Positions 31,146-40,751 of a stretch of 64,000 nt of DNA are shown here, piece after piece (position 1 is the first letter of the stretch; each line of letters opens with the position of its first letter). Origin of the DNA: Photobacterium aphoticum (GTDB lineage Bacteria; Pseudomonadota; Gammaproteobacteria; Enterobacterales; Vibrionaceae); the NCBI RefSeq assembly GCF_001029435.1, contig NZ_LDOV01000010.1, forward strand, positions 496,001-560,000. Reading direction: 5' to 3'. Both the position numbers and the translations under genes were made by a program. Under the pieces are notes generated by a model. It worked only from the letters and a program-made list of their open reading frames with translations. It did no database searches and was not told the origin of the DNA.

Positions 31146-34100
31146 ATGGACAAAGACGCCACGCACGCGCCTGATTCAGATTCAGCCCCATCTGCAGTGT
31201 CATCGAAAACTCGTCGCCCCAAACGCCGAGCAATGGCGTATGGCTTGGTGTTCCTGATCCTCATTCTGATTTTGCCATTTATCGCTTTACCTTTTGTGTT
31301 AGCCACAATGGGAATTCAGATTCATGGCTTTGCGGGTCTCTCCTTAGGGCCATCGTGGGGAGTGAAGTACGTGTCATTCACGGTGCATGACACCACAGTG
31401 ACTCTGCATGATTTTCAGCTAACGCCGCCAAGCGATGTCGATAGTGACCGTAATGAAAGGCATCAAACACTGCAGGTTCTCAATGCCGCTTGGCAACTGC
31501 GTGCGGATAGCGCCCACATTCAATTGCCGTCATCGCTCAATCAAGGTTTGTCGCCAGTGACGACAGCGGGTTTTCCGAAAAATTCTTTAAACGGGTTCCC
31601 AGAAGGTTTCCAGAACGGCCTAACGTTAAAGCGTGTCTCGCTGTCTTTGTTATCACTTTCTGAGCCTTATGCTTTTTCTGCCCATAGTGAACAAGCCGTG
31701 CTGCATTTCGCGGTTGATGATGCTAATCCCGCGCTTTCATCTCAGTCAGCGGTATCAGACTCACAGCCAGAACAGACCATCCATCCTCAAATCTTCAATG
31801 ATTTTACCCTGGTATTAACAACCGACCCGCATACCACGCTGACGGGTTCTGTGGGTAACGGCCAATTTACCGTCTTCTTCCCACAAGATAGTCAGCAGCA
31901 TCAATACCCTATTGATTTTGAAAGCGGACAGTTCTCTGTCAGTTGGGAAAACCATCAAACGCCGTTAGCCATTCACTTAGCGCACATTACGCCACGCTGG
32001 GCGTCTGTCACGCCGAACTTTCAGCAGAGTGGCCATGATTTAACGTTACGCATGAACATTGACCAACCGCTCGCGACAATGAAAGTGACTGCCAAATCAT
32101 TAGCACTCGATCAACCGGTAGATTTACCCACGTTTGTCGAAAAGCCAGATGAAGCGTCGGAAGGTATCCATTTGGGGAAAACCATCGCTCATCTTGCGCA
32201 GTTGCCGCTACGTAAACTCAAAGTCAAGCGCTTTACGTACCGCAACCTGCTCGTAAACAGCAAGATTGTTATCGAAACCCCACACTTTCGGATGAATAAA
32301 CCCGACCGTAAAGCGCGCTTACACATTAAAGGCCAAGCATTAGCGCCTAATCCTTATGACATTAATGTGCTGGTGAAACACCGAGATACGCAACTCGCGC
32401 ATGTAAAGGGCTCTGCAACTGGTCCTAAAGGCAACACCGTTACGTGCGAAGGTGATGTGCAATTTGATAGCCCGTTGCCCAAACAATTGGTGTGTAAGGG
32501 GGATATCAAACAAACACGGGATATTACTGACAAGTTTGATCTGACCGGAGTCCCTAATTTACGCCTTAATGCGCCTATCACGTTTACCGCTAAACAGACC
32601 CAAGTGCGTTATAAAGAACCGGTCACGGCCGCTGATCCACGTACTCACAAAAACGCTAACAAAGACACTAACAAAGGAACTAACAAAGACGCAGACAAAG
32701 GTGGCAATAAAGTCACAAGCAAAGATGCTGAGACAGGCAATACGGATCCCCTATACGCCCTGAAATCCGCCAAGTACCAATTATCGTTGTCACTGCCAAA
32801 AGAGATGATGCTGGCTTTACCGGGAAATGTATCAAAACAGCCGGACATTATGATTTACACGGATACGCAACTCACGTTAACCGCACATTATCAGCAAGGC
32901 AGTCTGTCACTTATATTAGATAATGTACCCGAACCGGTGAAGTTGTCAGAAGTGAGGATGCCAGAAAAGCGTAATACAGGAGAGGCAAAAAAGACTAGGC
33001 CTGTAGAGGGAAGCGGGACTCAAACAGGTTCACGTACAGGTAATGCGCTAACGGTGCATATTTCACAGCTACGTTGCACCTTACCGATCATCACGGCCTC
33101 TTCTGCCATCAAGTCGCCTGATTGCCGTTTACACGCTGATGTACAAGGTTACATGAAGGCGCTGGCACCGCATCCTGAAAGTCGTTTAACAAATCTTTCT
33201 CTGCAATCAAAGGTTAATGCTCACTGGACTGCTAATACCCTCACCACCGTTTGGCAGAACACCCGTCTGCATATCGACGCTATCGCGTTGCAGCCCAAAG
33301 ACAGTCGTTGGGTAGATGCCATCGCGAGTGATATCACCATTACCGCTCATCGCTGGCAAGCCACATATCGGGGTAACGATAAATCCACCAAGATCTCCGC
33401 CACGCAAGCTGTCACTGTACAATCGGGATTATCGGCCAAGCAACTCATCACCGGAGATGCGGATTCTGAACAAGCCGTGAAAGCCCTCCTCCGAACCCGT
33501 CAGAAATCTAAACTACCGGTGCAGCATTACACGGGAAATCTGGCGTTAACGCTTTCTAGTACACAAATTGAAGCGGCATTGCCAACTGCATTGCCGACTC
33601 AGGCCAAACCGCTCAGCCTCGTGTTGAACAGCCAATATCAAATCAAACTGGCCATCAGCCAAAACAAGCAACGCTTACCCACACTACACAGTGAAGGAAC
33701 CACCCATGTGACTCAACACACCGTGCAATTGGGCGGTAACCTGTATAACAAAAAGCACATTGATTTGTTGCGCTTTGATGGACGTTATAACTGGCAACAG
33801 GGTAACGCGGATATAACGCTACATCGTAACGCTATTCACTTTTCTGCCAAGCAAACGCTTAAGAAGTTCTACCTGCCCCATTTACCCGTCAATTATGATT
33901 TGCATGCCGGTTCACTGAATTTTGATGCCCATTTACGCTATCGCCAACATGCCCCCAAAGCCCAGCAATGGCAGGCATCCGTCAGTCTGTTCACCCATGA
34001 CTTAAGTGGCTATATCAACAATGTCCACTTTGCCGATTTAGATATTGCAATGAGCAGTGAGATCACCCCGCAAGGAATACGTACCCTACAACCGGCTGGG

Positions 34101-34754
34101 CTTCATGTCGGCTATTTACACGCTGGTGTGTTGCTTGAGAACCTCTATGCTCATCTCACTTTTGATACAGCCCGGGATTATTACCATCTGTACCGCATCA
34201 ATGCCTACATGCTGGGTGGTTCGGTCAGCGTGCATGATGTACAAACCAATAACCTTCTTACCATCCCGCCATTTCCGGTCGTGGTGCATGGCCTGCACCT
34301 GACGGAACTGATTGACACATTAGAAGCCAAAGACATTGAAATGACAGGCATTGTGGATGGTCGCCTGCCGTTGGCTTTTGTGGATGGCAACCCGGTAATT
34401 GAAAACGGAGAGCTGCATGCCCGTTATCCGGGGGGGATTTTGAAGTACAAAGAAGACTCCGCCATCGCGCAGAATATTGAAGCCGCAGGCGAGCAAAACC
34501 TTCTCGTGGTAGGGAAAATTCTCAAAAATTATCACTACCGCACGCTGAAGGTTCATCTAGACTACTCTAAAGAAGGCGTGATGAGGACAAAAGCGGCATT
34601 CAAAGGTCATAACCCGGATGTACTTTCAGGTCGGCCCGTGAATGTTAACCTCAGCGTTCAAGAAAATATTCCAGCACTTATAAAAACATTGAATATGATA
34701 AATTCAGCCAAGCTGGAAGCTCTCTTTCTAAAGCAGATGGGTATAGATAAGTAG
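31146..34754 (+). CDS. ydbH: YdbH, AsmA-like intermembrane phospholipid transport protein
   Basis: The 1202-residue protein has a basic N-terminus, one inner-membrane helix (about 31-58) and a very long strand-rich periplasmic part, ending in the AsmA-like C-terminal region (VHDVQTNNLLTIPPFPVVVHGLHLTELIDTLEAKDIEMTGIVDGRLPL). YdbH, TamB and YhdP form hydrophobic grooves that move phospholipid to the outer membrane. It is longer than E. coli YdbH (879). Part of the excess is a Lys/Asn repeat insertion around residues 500-530. It is followed by ynbE and ydbL, which completes the known trio. Confidence 0.9.
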   Translation: MDKDATHAPDSDSAPSAVSSKTRRPKRRAMAYGLVFLILILILPFIALPFVLATMGIQIHGFAGLSLGPSWGVKYVSFTVHDTTVTLHDFQLTPPSDVDSDRNERHQTLQVLNAAWQLRADSAHIQLPSSLNQGLSPVTTAGFPKNSLNGFPEGFQNGLTLKRVSLSLLSLSEPYAFSAHSEQAVLHFAVDDANPALSSQSAVSDSQPEQTIHPQIFNDFTLVLTTDPHTTLTGSVGNGQFTVFFPQDSQQHQYPIDFESGQFSVSWENHQTPLAIHLAHITPRWASVTPNFQQSGHDLTLRMNIDQPLATMKVTAKSLALDQPVDLPTFVEKPDEASEGIHLGKTIAHLAQLPLRKLKVKRFTYRNLLVNSKIVIETPHFRMNKPDRKARLHIKGQALAPNPYDINVLVKHRDTQLAHVKGSATGPKGNTVTCEGDVQFDSPLPKQLVCKGDIKQTRDITDKFDLTGVPNLRLNAPITFTAKQTQVRYKEPVTAADPRTHKNANKDTNKGTNKDADKGGNKVTSKDAETGNTDPLYALKSAKYQLSLSLPKEMMLALPGNVSKQPDIMIYTDTQLTLTAHYQQGSLSLILDNVPEPVKLSEVRMPEKRNTGEAKKTRPVEGSGTQTGSRTGNALTVHISQLRCTLPIITASSAIKSPDCRLHADVQGYMKALAPHPESRLTNLSLQSKVNAHWTANTLTTVWQNTRLHIDAIALQPKDSRWVDAIASDITITAHRWQATYRGNDKSTKISATQAVTVQSGLSAKQLITGDADSEQAVKALLRTRQKSKLPVQHYTGNLALTLSSTQIEAALPTALPTQAKPLSLVLNSQYQIKLAISQNKQRLPTLHSEGTTHVTQHTVQLGGNLYNKKHIDLLRFDGRYNWQQGNADITLHRNAIHFSAKQTLKKFYLPHLPVNYDLHAGSLNFDAHLRYRQHAPKAQQWQASVSLFTHDLSGYINNVHFADLDIAMSSEITPQGIRTLQPAGLHVGYLHAGVLLENLYAHLTFDTARDYYHLYRINAYMLGGSVSVHDVQTNNLLTIPPFPVVVHGLHLTELIDTLEAKDIEMTGIVDGRLPLAFVDGNPVIENGELHARYPGGILKYKEDSAIAQNIEAAGEQNLLVVGKILKNYHYRTLKVHLDYSKEGVMRTKAAFKGHNPDVLSGRPVNVNLSVQENIPALIKTLNMINSAKLEALFLKQMGIDK
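32658..32730 (+). repeat. 12-bp imperfect tandem repeat inside ydbH
   Basis: About six units close to AACAAAGACACT encode NKDT, NKGT, NKDA, DKGG, NKVT and SKDA. Length variation between strains would be in frame because the unit is a multiple of three. Confidence 0.75.
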
Positions 34755-34841
34755 CATTTTGCGCTTGTAATTAACAATGAGAAGATAACGTTGAGTGTGA
34801 ATGCCGAGTCAGGCATGCGAGCTCAATGAAGGTTGTAGCTA

Positions 34842-35081
34842 ATGGATATTCAACTGAAGCTGTCTTACATCCCAACTTTCATCACTGCTTACCTGCCCGT
34901 TTTATGGGGGGTAGTCTTTCTGCTTTGTGTAAACCTTGTGTCAGGTTGTACACCGACCGTTCAAGTTACCGCATCGGATAAACCCATTGAAGTAAACCTG
35001 AATGTGAAGATCGAGCATGAAATTCGTATTAAAGTAGATAAGGAAATCGACGAGCTGTTCAGCGACGACGACGTCTTCTAA
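34842..35081 (+). CDS. ynbE: YnbE-like lipoprotein
   Basis: The 79-residue product has a signal segment ending in a lipobox VSGC (Cys36). The mature part TPTVQVTASDKPIEVNLNVKIEHEIRIKVDKEIDELF is the YnbE core. In E. coli, YnbE is an outer-membrane lipoprotein that pairs its strand with the C-terminus of YdbH to complete the lipid conduit. The signal segment is longer than usual; an internal start is possible but none has a good ribosome binding site. Confidence 0.88.
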   Translation: MDIQLKLSYIPTFITAYLPVLWGVVFLLCVNLVSGCTPTVQVTASDKPIEVNLNVKIEHEIRIKVDKEIDELFSDDDVF

Positions 35082-35148
35082 CGAGAGACTTCTTCTAGCA
35101 AGGCGAGTAATCAGGTAACCAGACGAGAAACCAGGCAAGGAGTCTGCC

Positions 35149-35472
35149 ATGAAACGTGTGCTGCTTTATCTTATCGCAGTGTTTATGTCCTGCAGTGTAT
35201 TGGCGCTGGATCTGCAGCAAGCCAAAAGCCAAGGCCTTGTGGGCGAAGCCAATACCGGCCTGATTGCACCTGTAACGGCCAGTCCTTCTCAAGCGGTACG
35301 CAGTTTAGTGGCCAATGTGAATCAACAACGTAATGCGCGCTTTAAACAAATTGCCGTCTCACATGGACTCAGTGTGCGTGAAGTCGGTCACCTAGCTTAT
35401 AAGAAAGCGGTCGAACGCACCGCCCCCGGCCACTACTACCAATCACCGTCGGGTAAATGGGTAAAAAAGTAG
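35149..35472 (+). CDS. ydbL: YdbL, periplasmic DUF1318 protein
   Basis: A signal peptide ending VLA precedes LDLQQAKSQGLVGEANTGLIAPV, then a helical segment (AVRSLVANVNQQRNARFKQIAVSHGLS) and APGHYYQSPSGKWVKK, the DUF1318 pattern. YdbL is a chaperone-like regulator that prevents excess YdbH-YnbE multimers in E. coli. AAGGAG precedes the ATG. It is the last gene of the operon. Confidence 0.9.
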   Translation: MKRVLLYLIAVFMSCSVLALDLQQAKSQGLVGEANTGLIAPVTASPSQAVRSLVANVNQQRNARFKQIAVSHGLSVREVGHLAYKKAVERTAPGHYYQSPSGKWVKK

Positions 35473-35588
35473 ATGGCATATCACGTGATTCCTTCGTTGT
35501 GAGTGATTCAATATTTATGAACACATGTTAAGTGACACTTAACCCTGGCATCAGTTTATTCAACTCTGCTTTAACCACCTTTCACCCT

Positions 35589-35594
35589 ATAATA
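35589..35594 (+). promoter_or_regulatory. Candidate -10 box of the YeiH-type gene
   Basis: TATAAT lies 42 nt before the chosen start codon. It supports 35631 rather than the upstream frame start at 35532. Confidence 0.45.
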
Positions 35595-35630
35595 TCCCTC
35601 CTTTCCATCCCATTTTTCACTGATTGCTCA

Positions 35631-36581
35631 ATGACACAATTACACGCATTTTTCAGCCGAACGCGAATGTCGGATTGGCTGTTTTACGGTGTTGCACTGC
35701 TTTGTTTATTCCCTTTTATCAGCTCACCAATCGCCTTAGTGCTAGGCTTTACGCTTGCCACTCTTGGGCTGATCCCCACACAATTTAATATTGCAGCGCT
35801 AACCAAAAAGTTACTGTCTTACTCGATCATCGGGTTAGGCTTTGGGATCCACCTTGATCAAGCCATCGCGGCCAGTAAAGAAGGCTTTGGGCTCATCGTC
35901 GCCTCGATTTTCTGTACCTTGCTATTGGGCTTCGTGCTGACAAAAGTGTTGCGTATTGAGCAAAAGACGGGCCACCTGATCGCATCCGGTACCGCCATTT
36001 GTGGTGGGAGTGCCATTGCGGCCGTTGCACCGGCGATTAATGCGCGTGATGATCAAACTTCGATTGCATTAGGCACCGTTTTTGTCTTAAATGCGCTCGC
36101 TCTGTTCATTTTCCCGATTATTGGTCATTTTTTCGAGATGAGTCAGCACGCCTTCGGTACGTGGGCTGCCATTGCGATTCATGATACGTCGTCAGTGGTA
36201 GGTGCAGCAGGTGCTTATGGCGATGAAGCGCTGAAGACGGCCACAACGTTAAAGTTGGCACGTGCTCTGTGGATCATTCCGATTGCCTTTTTAAGTGCAC
36301 TACTCTTTAAAGGCGACAACAAGAAAATTACTGTTCCGTTTTTCATTATTTTTTACTGTGTGGCTATTTTGATTGCGCATTTCCTGCCTGATTTTCAGCT
36401 GTTCTACGATATGGTGTTTACTGCGTCAAAACGTCTGCTGGTGGTCTGCCTGTTCTTGATCGGTTCTGGCATTACCATTCAGAAAATGCGCGCAGCGGGT
36501 GTTCAGCCGCTGCTGCTTGGCGTCATGTTGTGGTTTAGTATTGGTGGTGGTTCTTTGGCTTACATATTGTCACAAGGCTAA
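35631..36581 (+). CDS. YeiH-family putative sulfate/sulfite exporter
   Basis: The 316-residue protein has about ten membrane helices and the UPF0324/YeiH signatures: [68 protein letters not shown]. The family is predicted to export small sulphur oxyanions; direct evidence is limited. I chose 35631 because a TATAAT lies between it and the upstream frame start. A strong terminator follows. Confidence 0.82.
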   Translation: MTQLHAFFSRTRMSDWLFYGVALLCLFPFISSPIALVLGFTLATLGLIPTQFNIAALTKKLLSYSIIGLGFGIHLDQAIAASKEGFGLIVASIFCTLLLGFVLTKVLRIEQKTGHLIASGTAICGGSAIAAVAPAINARDDQTSIALGTVFVLNALALFIFPIIGHFFEMSQHAFGTWAAIAIHDTSSVVGAAGAYGDEALKTATTLKLARALWIIPIAFLSALLFKGDNKKITVPFFIIFYCVAILIAHFLPDFQLFYDMVFTASKRLLVVCLFLIGSGITIQKMRAAGVQPLLLGVMLWFSIGGGSLAYILSQG

Positions 36582-36621
36582 CCGACAACCTGAACGTACA
36601 AATTTAAGCAACACAAATAAG

Positions 36622-36648
36622 AAACCGAGCCTCGTGCTCGGTTTTTTC
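36622..36648 (+). terminator. Terminator of the YeiH-type gene
   Basis: AAACCGAGC-ctcgt-GCTCGGTTTTTT. Confidence 0.88.
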
Positions 36649-36723
36649 ATACTTGCTTTCTAGGCGTATTTTTTCACGTAAGGGGAAGCTATCCAACATC
36701 AGGATTTAGCCACGACGTTAAAA

Positions 36724-36915
36724 TTACTGTGAAGATTGCGAAGCTGAAGATTGCGAAGCGCGGCATGACGGTGAAATCGGTTGCCCTGTTGCGCGACGAA
36801 CGCCAACAATCAATAGCACCAAGAAGGCGAGAAAATCCAAAATCGCACTGGGTAATCCCGATGTCTGGGTCGACATCACGACCAGGCTCACGACGACACT
36901 TATCCATAACAGCAT
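36724..36915 (-). CDS. Two-span membrane micro-protein (63 aa)
   Basis: AAGGAGG seven bases before the ATG is a near-perfect ribosome binding site. The product has two hydrophobic helices (LLWISVVVSLVVMST and AILDFLAFLVLLIVGV) and a Ser/Gln-rich tail encoded by an imperfect repeat (SQSSASQSSQ). An overlapping 84-codon frame on the same strand has no such site. Function unknown. Confidence 0.65.
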   Translation of the reverse strand: MLLWISVVVSLVVMSTQTSGLPSAILDFLAFLVLLIVGVRRATGQPISPSCRASQSSASQSSQ

Positions 36916-37144
36916 AGTTTGTCCTCCTTGCGCTGATGTGCATCCCGTACCGTTAACAACTCATGTAAATACTCGGTACATCGCAGGTGATGCACATTTC
37001 AGAGTGAAATAAGAGTATTTATCAGTTTGTCGCCAATCGAAATTCGGTTTATCCATAACTCATAGTCTTTAGTTATAACTAAACCGATCACGAAGAGACG
37101 GTATTTATAACGATGAATACGTATGGAATAGACATTGAGGCAAT

Positions 37145-37170
37145 AAAAAAGCGGAAGTTCATTCCGCTTT
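37145..37170 (-). terminator. Terminator of the hydrolase-like lipoprotein gene
   Basis: On the minus strand, AAAGCGGAA-tgaac-TTCCGCTTTTTT. Confidence 0.85.
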
Positions 37171-37219
37171 GATATTATTGGTTAGCACTTGGAGGGATAA
37201 AGGCATGAATGAGAATGTG

Positions 37220-38146
37220 TTAATCGTCCCAACCATATTTACGGACAAACATTGTGTAAGCGGCCAATGAATCATCATGCAACAGCAGGTCGTTTTCATC
37301 CGCATTTGGAACCACCGTCAATGACTTTTTGATCCCCGGTAGCGCATCATACAAGTTTTGTGGCAGCTCAACCGGCACAAGATCGTCGTCTTCTGCGGCC
37401 AATAGTAAAACCGGCCCATCAAATGCGGTCAGCAATTGGTAATTATCCAAACCATGCAAGGCTTTCGGCATTTTCACAGTCGGTTTTACCGCGTCACCCA
37501 GCCAGGATTCCGCAGCCCAAGATGAAGGAAGCCAGTCTTTCGGCAACCAAGGGAACCGATTTTTCACCGCCACCAGCTCCTGCACTGTTGTTACCGCTCC
37601 TTCAATCACCACGGCATTCACATTTAACTGCTGTTCCTTGGCAATATCTGCCACTAAGAAACTACTCATCGCCGTACCGTGTACAATCAAGAACTCGTTT
37701 TTGTATTTCTTACGGCTGTACTCAAACACCTCTTCCGCATCTTGCTTTAATTGCTCAATCGATGGCCAGGTACCGTGACTGTCTATCCCACGATTTTTAA
37801 AGGTGATGACATTCAAGCCTAAGAAGGCAAATTGTCCCAGAATATCGACTTCGTTTTCACCATCACGGAACGGTGAGCCGCCGTAATAGATCACCGTATT
37901 TTTGCTGTCTGCCACAGACAGTCGTACACCTTTACTGATGAAGCCATCAGAATGTATAACACTTAGCGATTCCAGCTGATGTTTACCCGGACGATACCAG
38001 TCTGCCGTTTGATATTGTTCTATATGCAAGGGATGGCTAACTTTATAGCTAAGCAGTTCATCCGTGTGAATGGTTGAACTACAACCCGATAGAGCCAACA
38101 TTAGCGCAGCGGGAATGGCACAGCGACCGAAAGCAGGGAACCTCAT
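37220..38146 (-). CDS. Alpha/beta-hydrolase-like lipoprotein with altered nucleophile elbow
   Basis: A lipobox LSGC (Cys22) follows the signal peptide. The 308-residue protein has an alpha/beta-hydrolase fold: YYGGSPFRDGE (oxyanion region), LGLNVITFKNRGIDSHG, then strand IVHG and the elbow G157-T-A-M-S161, and near the C-terminus PVLLLAAEDDDLVPVE (acid) and LLLHDDSL (possible His). The usual G-x-S-x-G is GTAMS here, so the nucleophile position carries Ala. Ser161 or Ser162 could substitute, or the protein may be a non-catalytic lipoprotein. A single gene. Confidence 0.78.
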   Translation of the reverse strand: MRFPAFGRCAIPAALMLALSGCSSTIHTDELLSYKVSHPLHIEQYQTADWYRPGKHQLESLSVIHSDGFISKGVRLSVADSKNTVIYYGGSPFRDGENEVDILGQFAFLGLNVITFKNRGIDSHGTWPSIEQLKQDAEEVFEYSRKKYKNEFLIVHGTAMSSFLVADIAKEQQLNVNAVVIEGAVTTVQELVAVKNRFPWLPKDWLPSSWAAESWLGDAVKPTVKMPKALHGLDNYQLLTAFDGPVLLLAAEDDDLVPVELPQNLYDALPGIKKSLTVVPNADENDLLLHDDSLAAYTMFVRKYGWDD

Positions 38147-38346
38147 AAGTGATAGACCTAAGTGATTGAGTAATATCCATTTATATTACGGAGTTCATGG
38201 ATGCAACTCACCCATCACTGTTTATTTTCTCGAGCGAAGCCTACTAATTGAGTGCTTTGTTACATACTTTATCATTAACACGCCATGGCACCCTTCCATA
38301 CCAGATAATGATGTTCATCCGTTCACTAATTATATTTGCCACACAA

Positions 38347-39282
38347 TTACTTAAATTGTGTTCGAAACTCAGAGGGAGTCACTCCCTTTACCTGTTTAAA
38401 CTGGCGATTAAAATTTGAAAGGTTATTAAAGCCGCTGCGCTCAGCCACTAGCCCAACCGGTAACTGGCTACTGACGAGTAACTCACAAGATTTTCCAATC
38501 CTGAAACGTTTAACATGATCGGAAAAACTCTCCATGAAATGCCGTTCAAACAAGCGGTAGGCCGAGCTTTCACTCATATGTAGTGCCCGACACAAATCAC
38601 GCATTTTTATCGGCTCTGCATAGTGTCGCTCGATATATTTACGCGCCTGCTCTACCCGTTTATTGGTTTCATCATCATCACTGACAAGCTGAAAACCATA
38701 AGGGTGCAATGATAACGTTTGGGCGTATTGCTCTTCTGTCGCCAACATCATCAGCGCTTGCAATACCCGCAACAATTGCTGATGCGGCGGCTCCTGTTCA
38801 ATCTTTTCGAGCAACGGGAAAACACGTTCTGCCGTCTCTGGACGAAATATCAAGCCATGCGCGGAACGTTGCAAAACCGTATTCAGCACTTTCAGCTCTG
38901 GCATCACCGTCTGTAAGGATTCAATCCACGGATGGCGAAACCACAAGATAAGGGAGTGATGGTGGCTGTTAGTATGATGACGGCTGTCTTGTTGAATGGG
39001 ATCATCACACACCGGCGCCGCATTCGCCATTTTACCGGTGATCATATGCGGTACCCCGGGGCCATAGAGCACCATGGTATTATGCTCAATCTGCCCGACA
39101 CTGTCCCCGGCAAAATATCGTCCATCAAACAATTGGTTAGGATCGCGATACAAGACTAATTCATACTCTGCGTGATAATGCCAGGAACAAAGAAATTCTT
39201 CCTTCTTAACCGCACAGTGGTATTCCCTTACTAACCAATTAAAGTCATTATGGTTTAGCACATTTTCTATTTGTGGCTTCAT
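38347..39282 (-). CDS. AraC-family regulator with cupin domain
   Basis: The 311-residue protein has an N-terminal cupin-like sensor domain (SWHYHAEYELVLY; GPGVPHMITG) and a C-terminal double helix-turn-helix (MRDLCRALHMSESSAYRLFERHF; VGLVAERSGFNNLSNFNRQFKQVKGVTPSEFR). It is divergent from a sugar-efflux-type transporter across a 236-bp gap, so it probably controls that gene in response to a sugar or related molecule. Confidence 0.9.
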   Translation of the reverse strand: MKPQIENVLNHNDFNWLVREYHCAVKKEEFLCSWHYHAEYELVLYRDPNQLFDGRYFAGDSVGQIEHNTMVLYGPGVPHMITGKMANAAPVCDDPIQQDSRHHTNSHHHSLILWFRHPWIESLQTVMPELKVLNTVLQRSAHGLIFRPETAERVFPLLEKIEQEPPHQQLLRVLQALMMLATEEQYAQTLSLHPYGFQLVSDDDETNKRVEQARKYIERHYAEPIKMRDLCRALHMSESSAYRLFERHFMESFSDHVKRFRIGKSCELLVSSQLPVGLVAERSGFNNLSNFNRQFKQVKGVTPSEFRTQFK

Positions 39283-39518
39283 GGTTCCCTCTGCCTGCCG
39301 ACGCTTCCCTGTCGTTACCTCTCAACGGTATCGGGATAATCAATTTCTGTCAAAGGCAGCCTTTTGATTGAAAGAAAAGTACCAATAGACGATGGAATCG
39401 CATCAATGCGATCTCCACAAATTGGCTAGACTATCCCTGTTTATCCACGTCTGGCCAGACGCCGTTATAGCACTATGGATGTGAAACGCATCTGCACTAA
39501 CAAGTACAAGGAATCACA

Positions 39519-40751
39519 ATGTTTAAAAACAAAACAGCCTTGCTGTTTATCTTTACGGCGTTTATCTCGGGTTTATGCGGATCCTTTTTTTACCCGCTAT
39601 CCAGCCTCTTTATCATTGAAGCATTAAATGCCAGCCCGGCAATGCTCAGTGCGTATATGGTACTTACCGTTTGTTCGTCAGTGGTTGTCTCACAGTTCAT
39701 TGCGGTTCAGTCAGACAAAAACTGGCAGCGCAAACATATTTTGATCACCGCACTCTGCTGTTATTTCATTACCGTCGTCGGCTTTTCAGTAATTCGAAAT
39801 TATTATGTCGCGGTAGGTTTTGCGATGGTATTCGGCAGTATCAGCGGCGCCATCTTTGGACAACTGTTTGCGCTGGGGCGAGAATATGCCGATAAGCATT
39901 TGACTGACAGCACGACGTTTTTGGGCACTATGCGAGCCGGTATTGCGATTGCTTGGGTCTTTGGTCCGCCGTTGGCGTTCTTATTGAAAAGTGCCTTTGG
40001 TTTCAGCGCCTCGTTTTTGGCCGCCAGTGTGGCAACCGCCATCACCATTGTGATCACGGTCTTCTTTATTCCTTCAATACAAAAAGAGGCGAAGACATCG
40101 ACAACAGAGGAATCACAAGGGGCGTCACATCCTAATGCAGCTGGTCATCAGAAAACCAAGCGCAAACTGAATTCACGTATCGTGATTTTTTCTGTCGCGA
40201 TCGTATTCATGTTCTCTGCCAGTAACTTATACATCAACGTTATGCCGCTGTATCTTTCAAAAGAGTTGCTGATCGGTACCCAATGGGTCGGGATTTTATT
40301 TGGCTTAGCCGCTTTTTGTGAAATCCCAATCATGATGAACGCAGGTAAGATGGCACACCGCTTTGGGACATTACGCGTGTTGAGTGTGGGCTTGATCTGT
40401 GGCTCTCTGTTTTATATTGGCATGCTGAACCTGCGTGAACTGAATGGGTTTATGGCGCTGCAAATCCTTAATGGGGTCTTTATCGGCTTAACCGCAACAC
40501 TCGGCATGGTTGCGATGCAAGATATGATGAAAGACAGATTAGGCACCGCATCGACCTTGTTCACCAGTTTAATGCAAGTCAGCACGCTCATCTCAAGCCT
40601 GGCGATTGGTATTGTGGGTGAATTGTTCAGCTACTACGGTGCCTTTTATGTCAGTTTGAGCAGCGTCACCTTGTCGTTGTTCATTTTGAACTACCTGATC
40701 ATCACGGAACGCCGCACGATGACCGATGCCGTTAGTCATGCTGCCGGTTAA
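39519..40751 (+). CDS. MFS sugar efflux transporter (SetA/SetB-like)
   Basis: AAGGA lies before the ATG. The 410-residue protein has twelve membrane helices in two halves joined by a polar loop (about 190-225). FYPLSSLFIIEALNASPAMLSAYM, GQLFALGREYADKH and FGPPLAFLLKSAFGF fit the Set family of sugar efflux transporters, which export glucosides, lactose or phosphosugar analogues. Pairing with an AraC regulator supports regulated sugar export. Its stop overlaps the convergent GNAT gene by 4 nt. Confidence 0.85.
   Translation: MFKNKTALLFIFTAFISGLCGSFFYPLSSLFIIEALNASPAMLSAYMVLTVCSSVVVSQFIAVQSDKNWQRKHILITALCCYFITVVGFSVIRNYYVAVGFAMVFGSISGAIFGQLFALGREYADKHLTDSTTFLGTMRAGIAIAWVFGPPLAFLLKSAFGFSASFLAASVATAITIVITVFFIPSIQKEAKTSTTEESQGASHPNAAGHQKTKRKLNSRIVIFSVAIVFMFSASNLYINVMPLYLSKELLIGTQWVGILFGLAAFCEIPIMMNAGKMAHRFGTLRVLSVGLICGSLFYIGMLNLRELNGFMALQILNGVFIGLTATLGMVAMQDMMKDRLGTASTLFTSLMQVSTLISSLAIGIVGELFSYYGAFYVSLSSVTLSLFILNYLIITERRTMTDAVSHAAG

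Noticed and set aside
36689-36943. 84-codon minus-strand frame
   Set aside because: It overlaps the better supported 63-codon membrane protein, which has AAGGAGG; this frame has Arg-rich, unstructured content.
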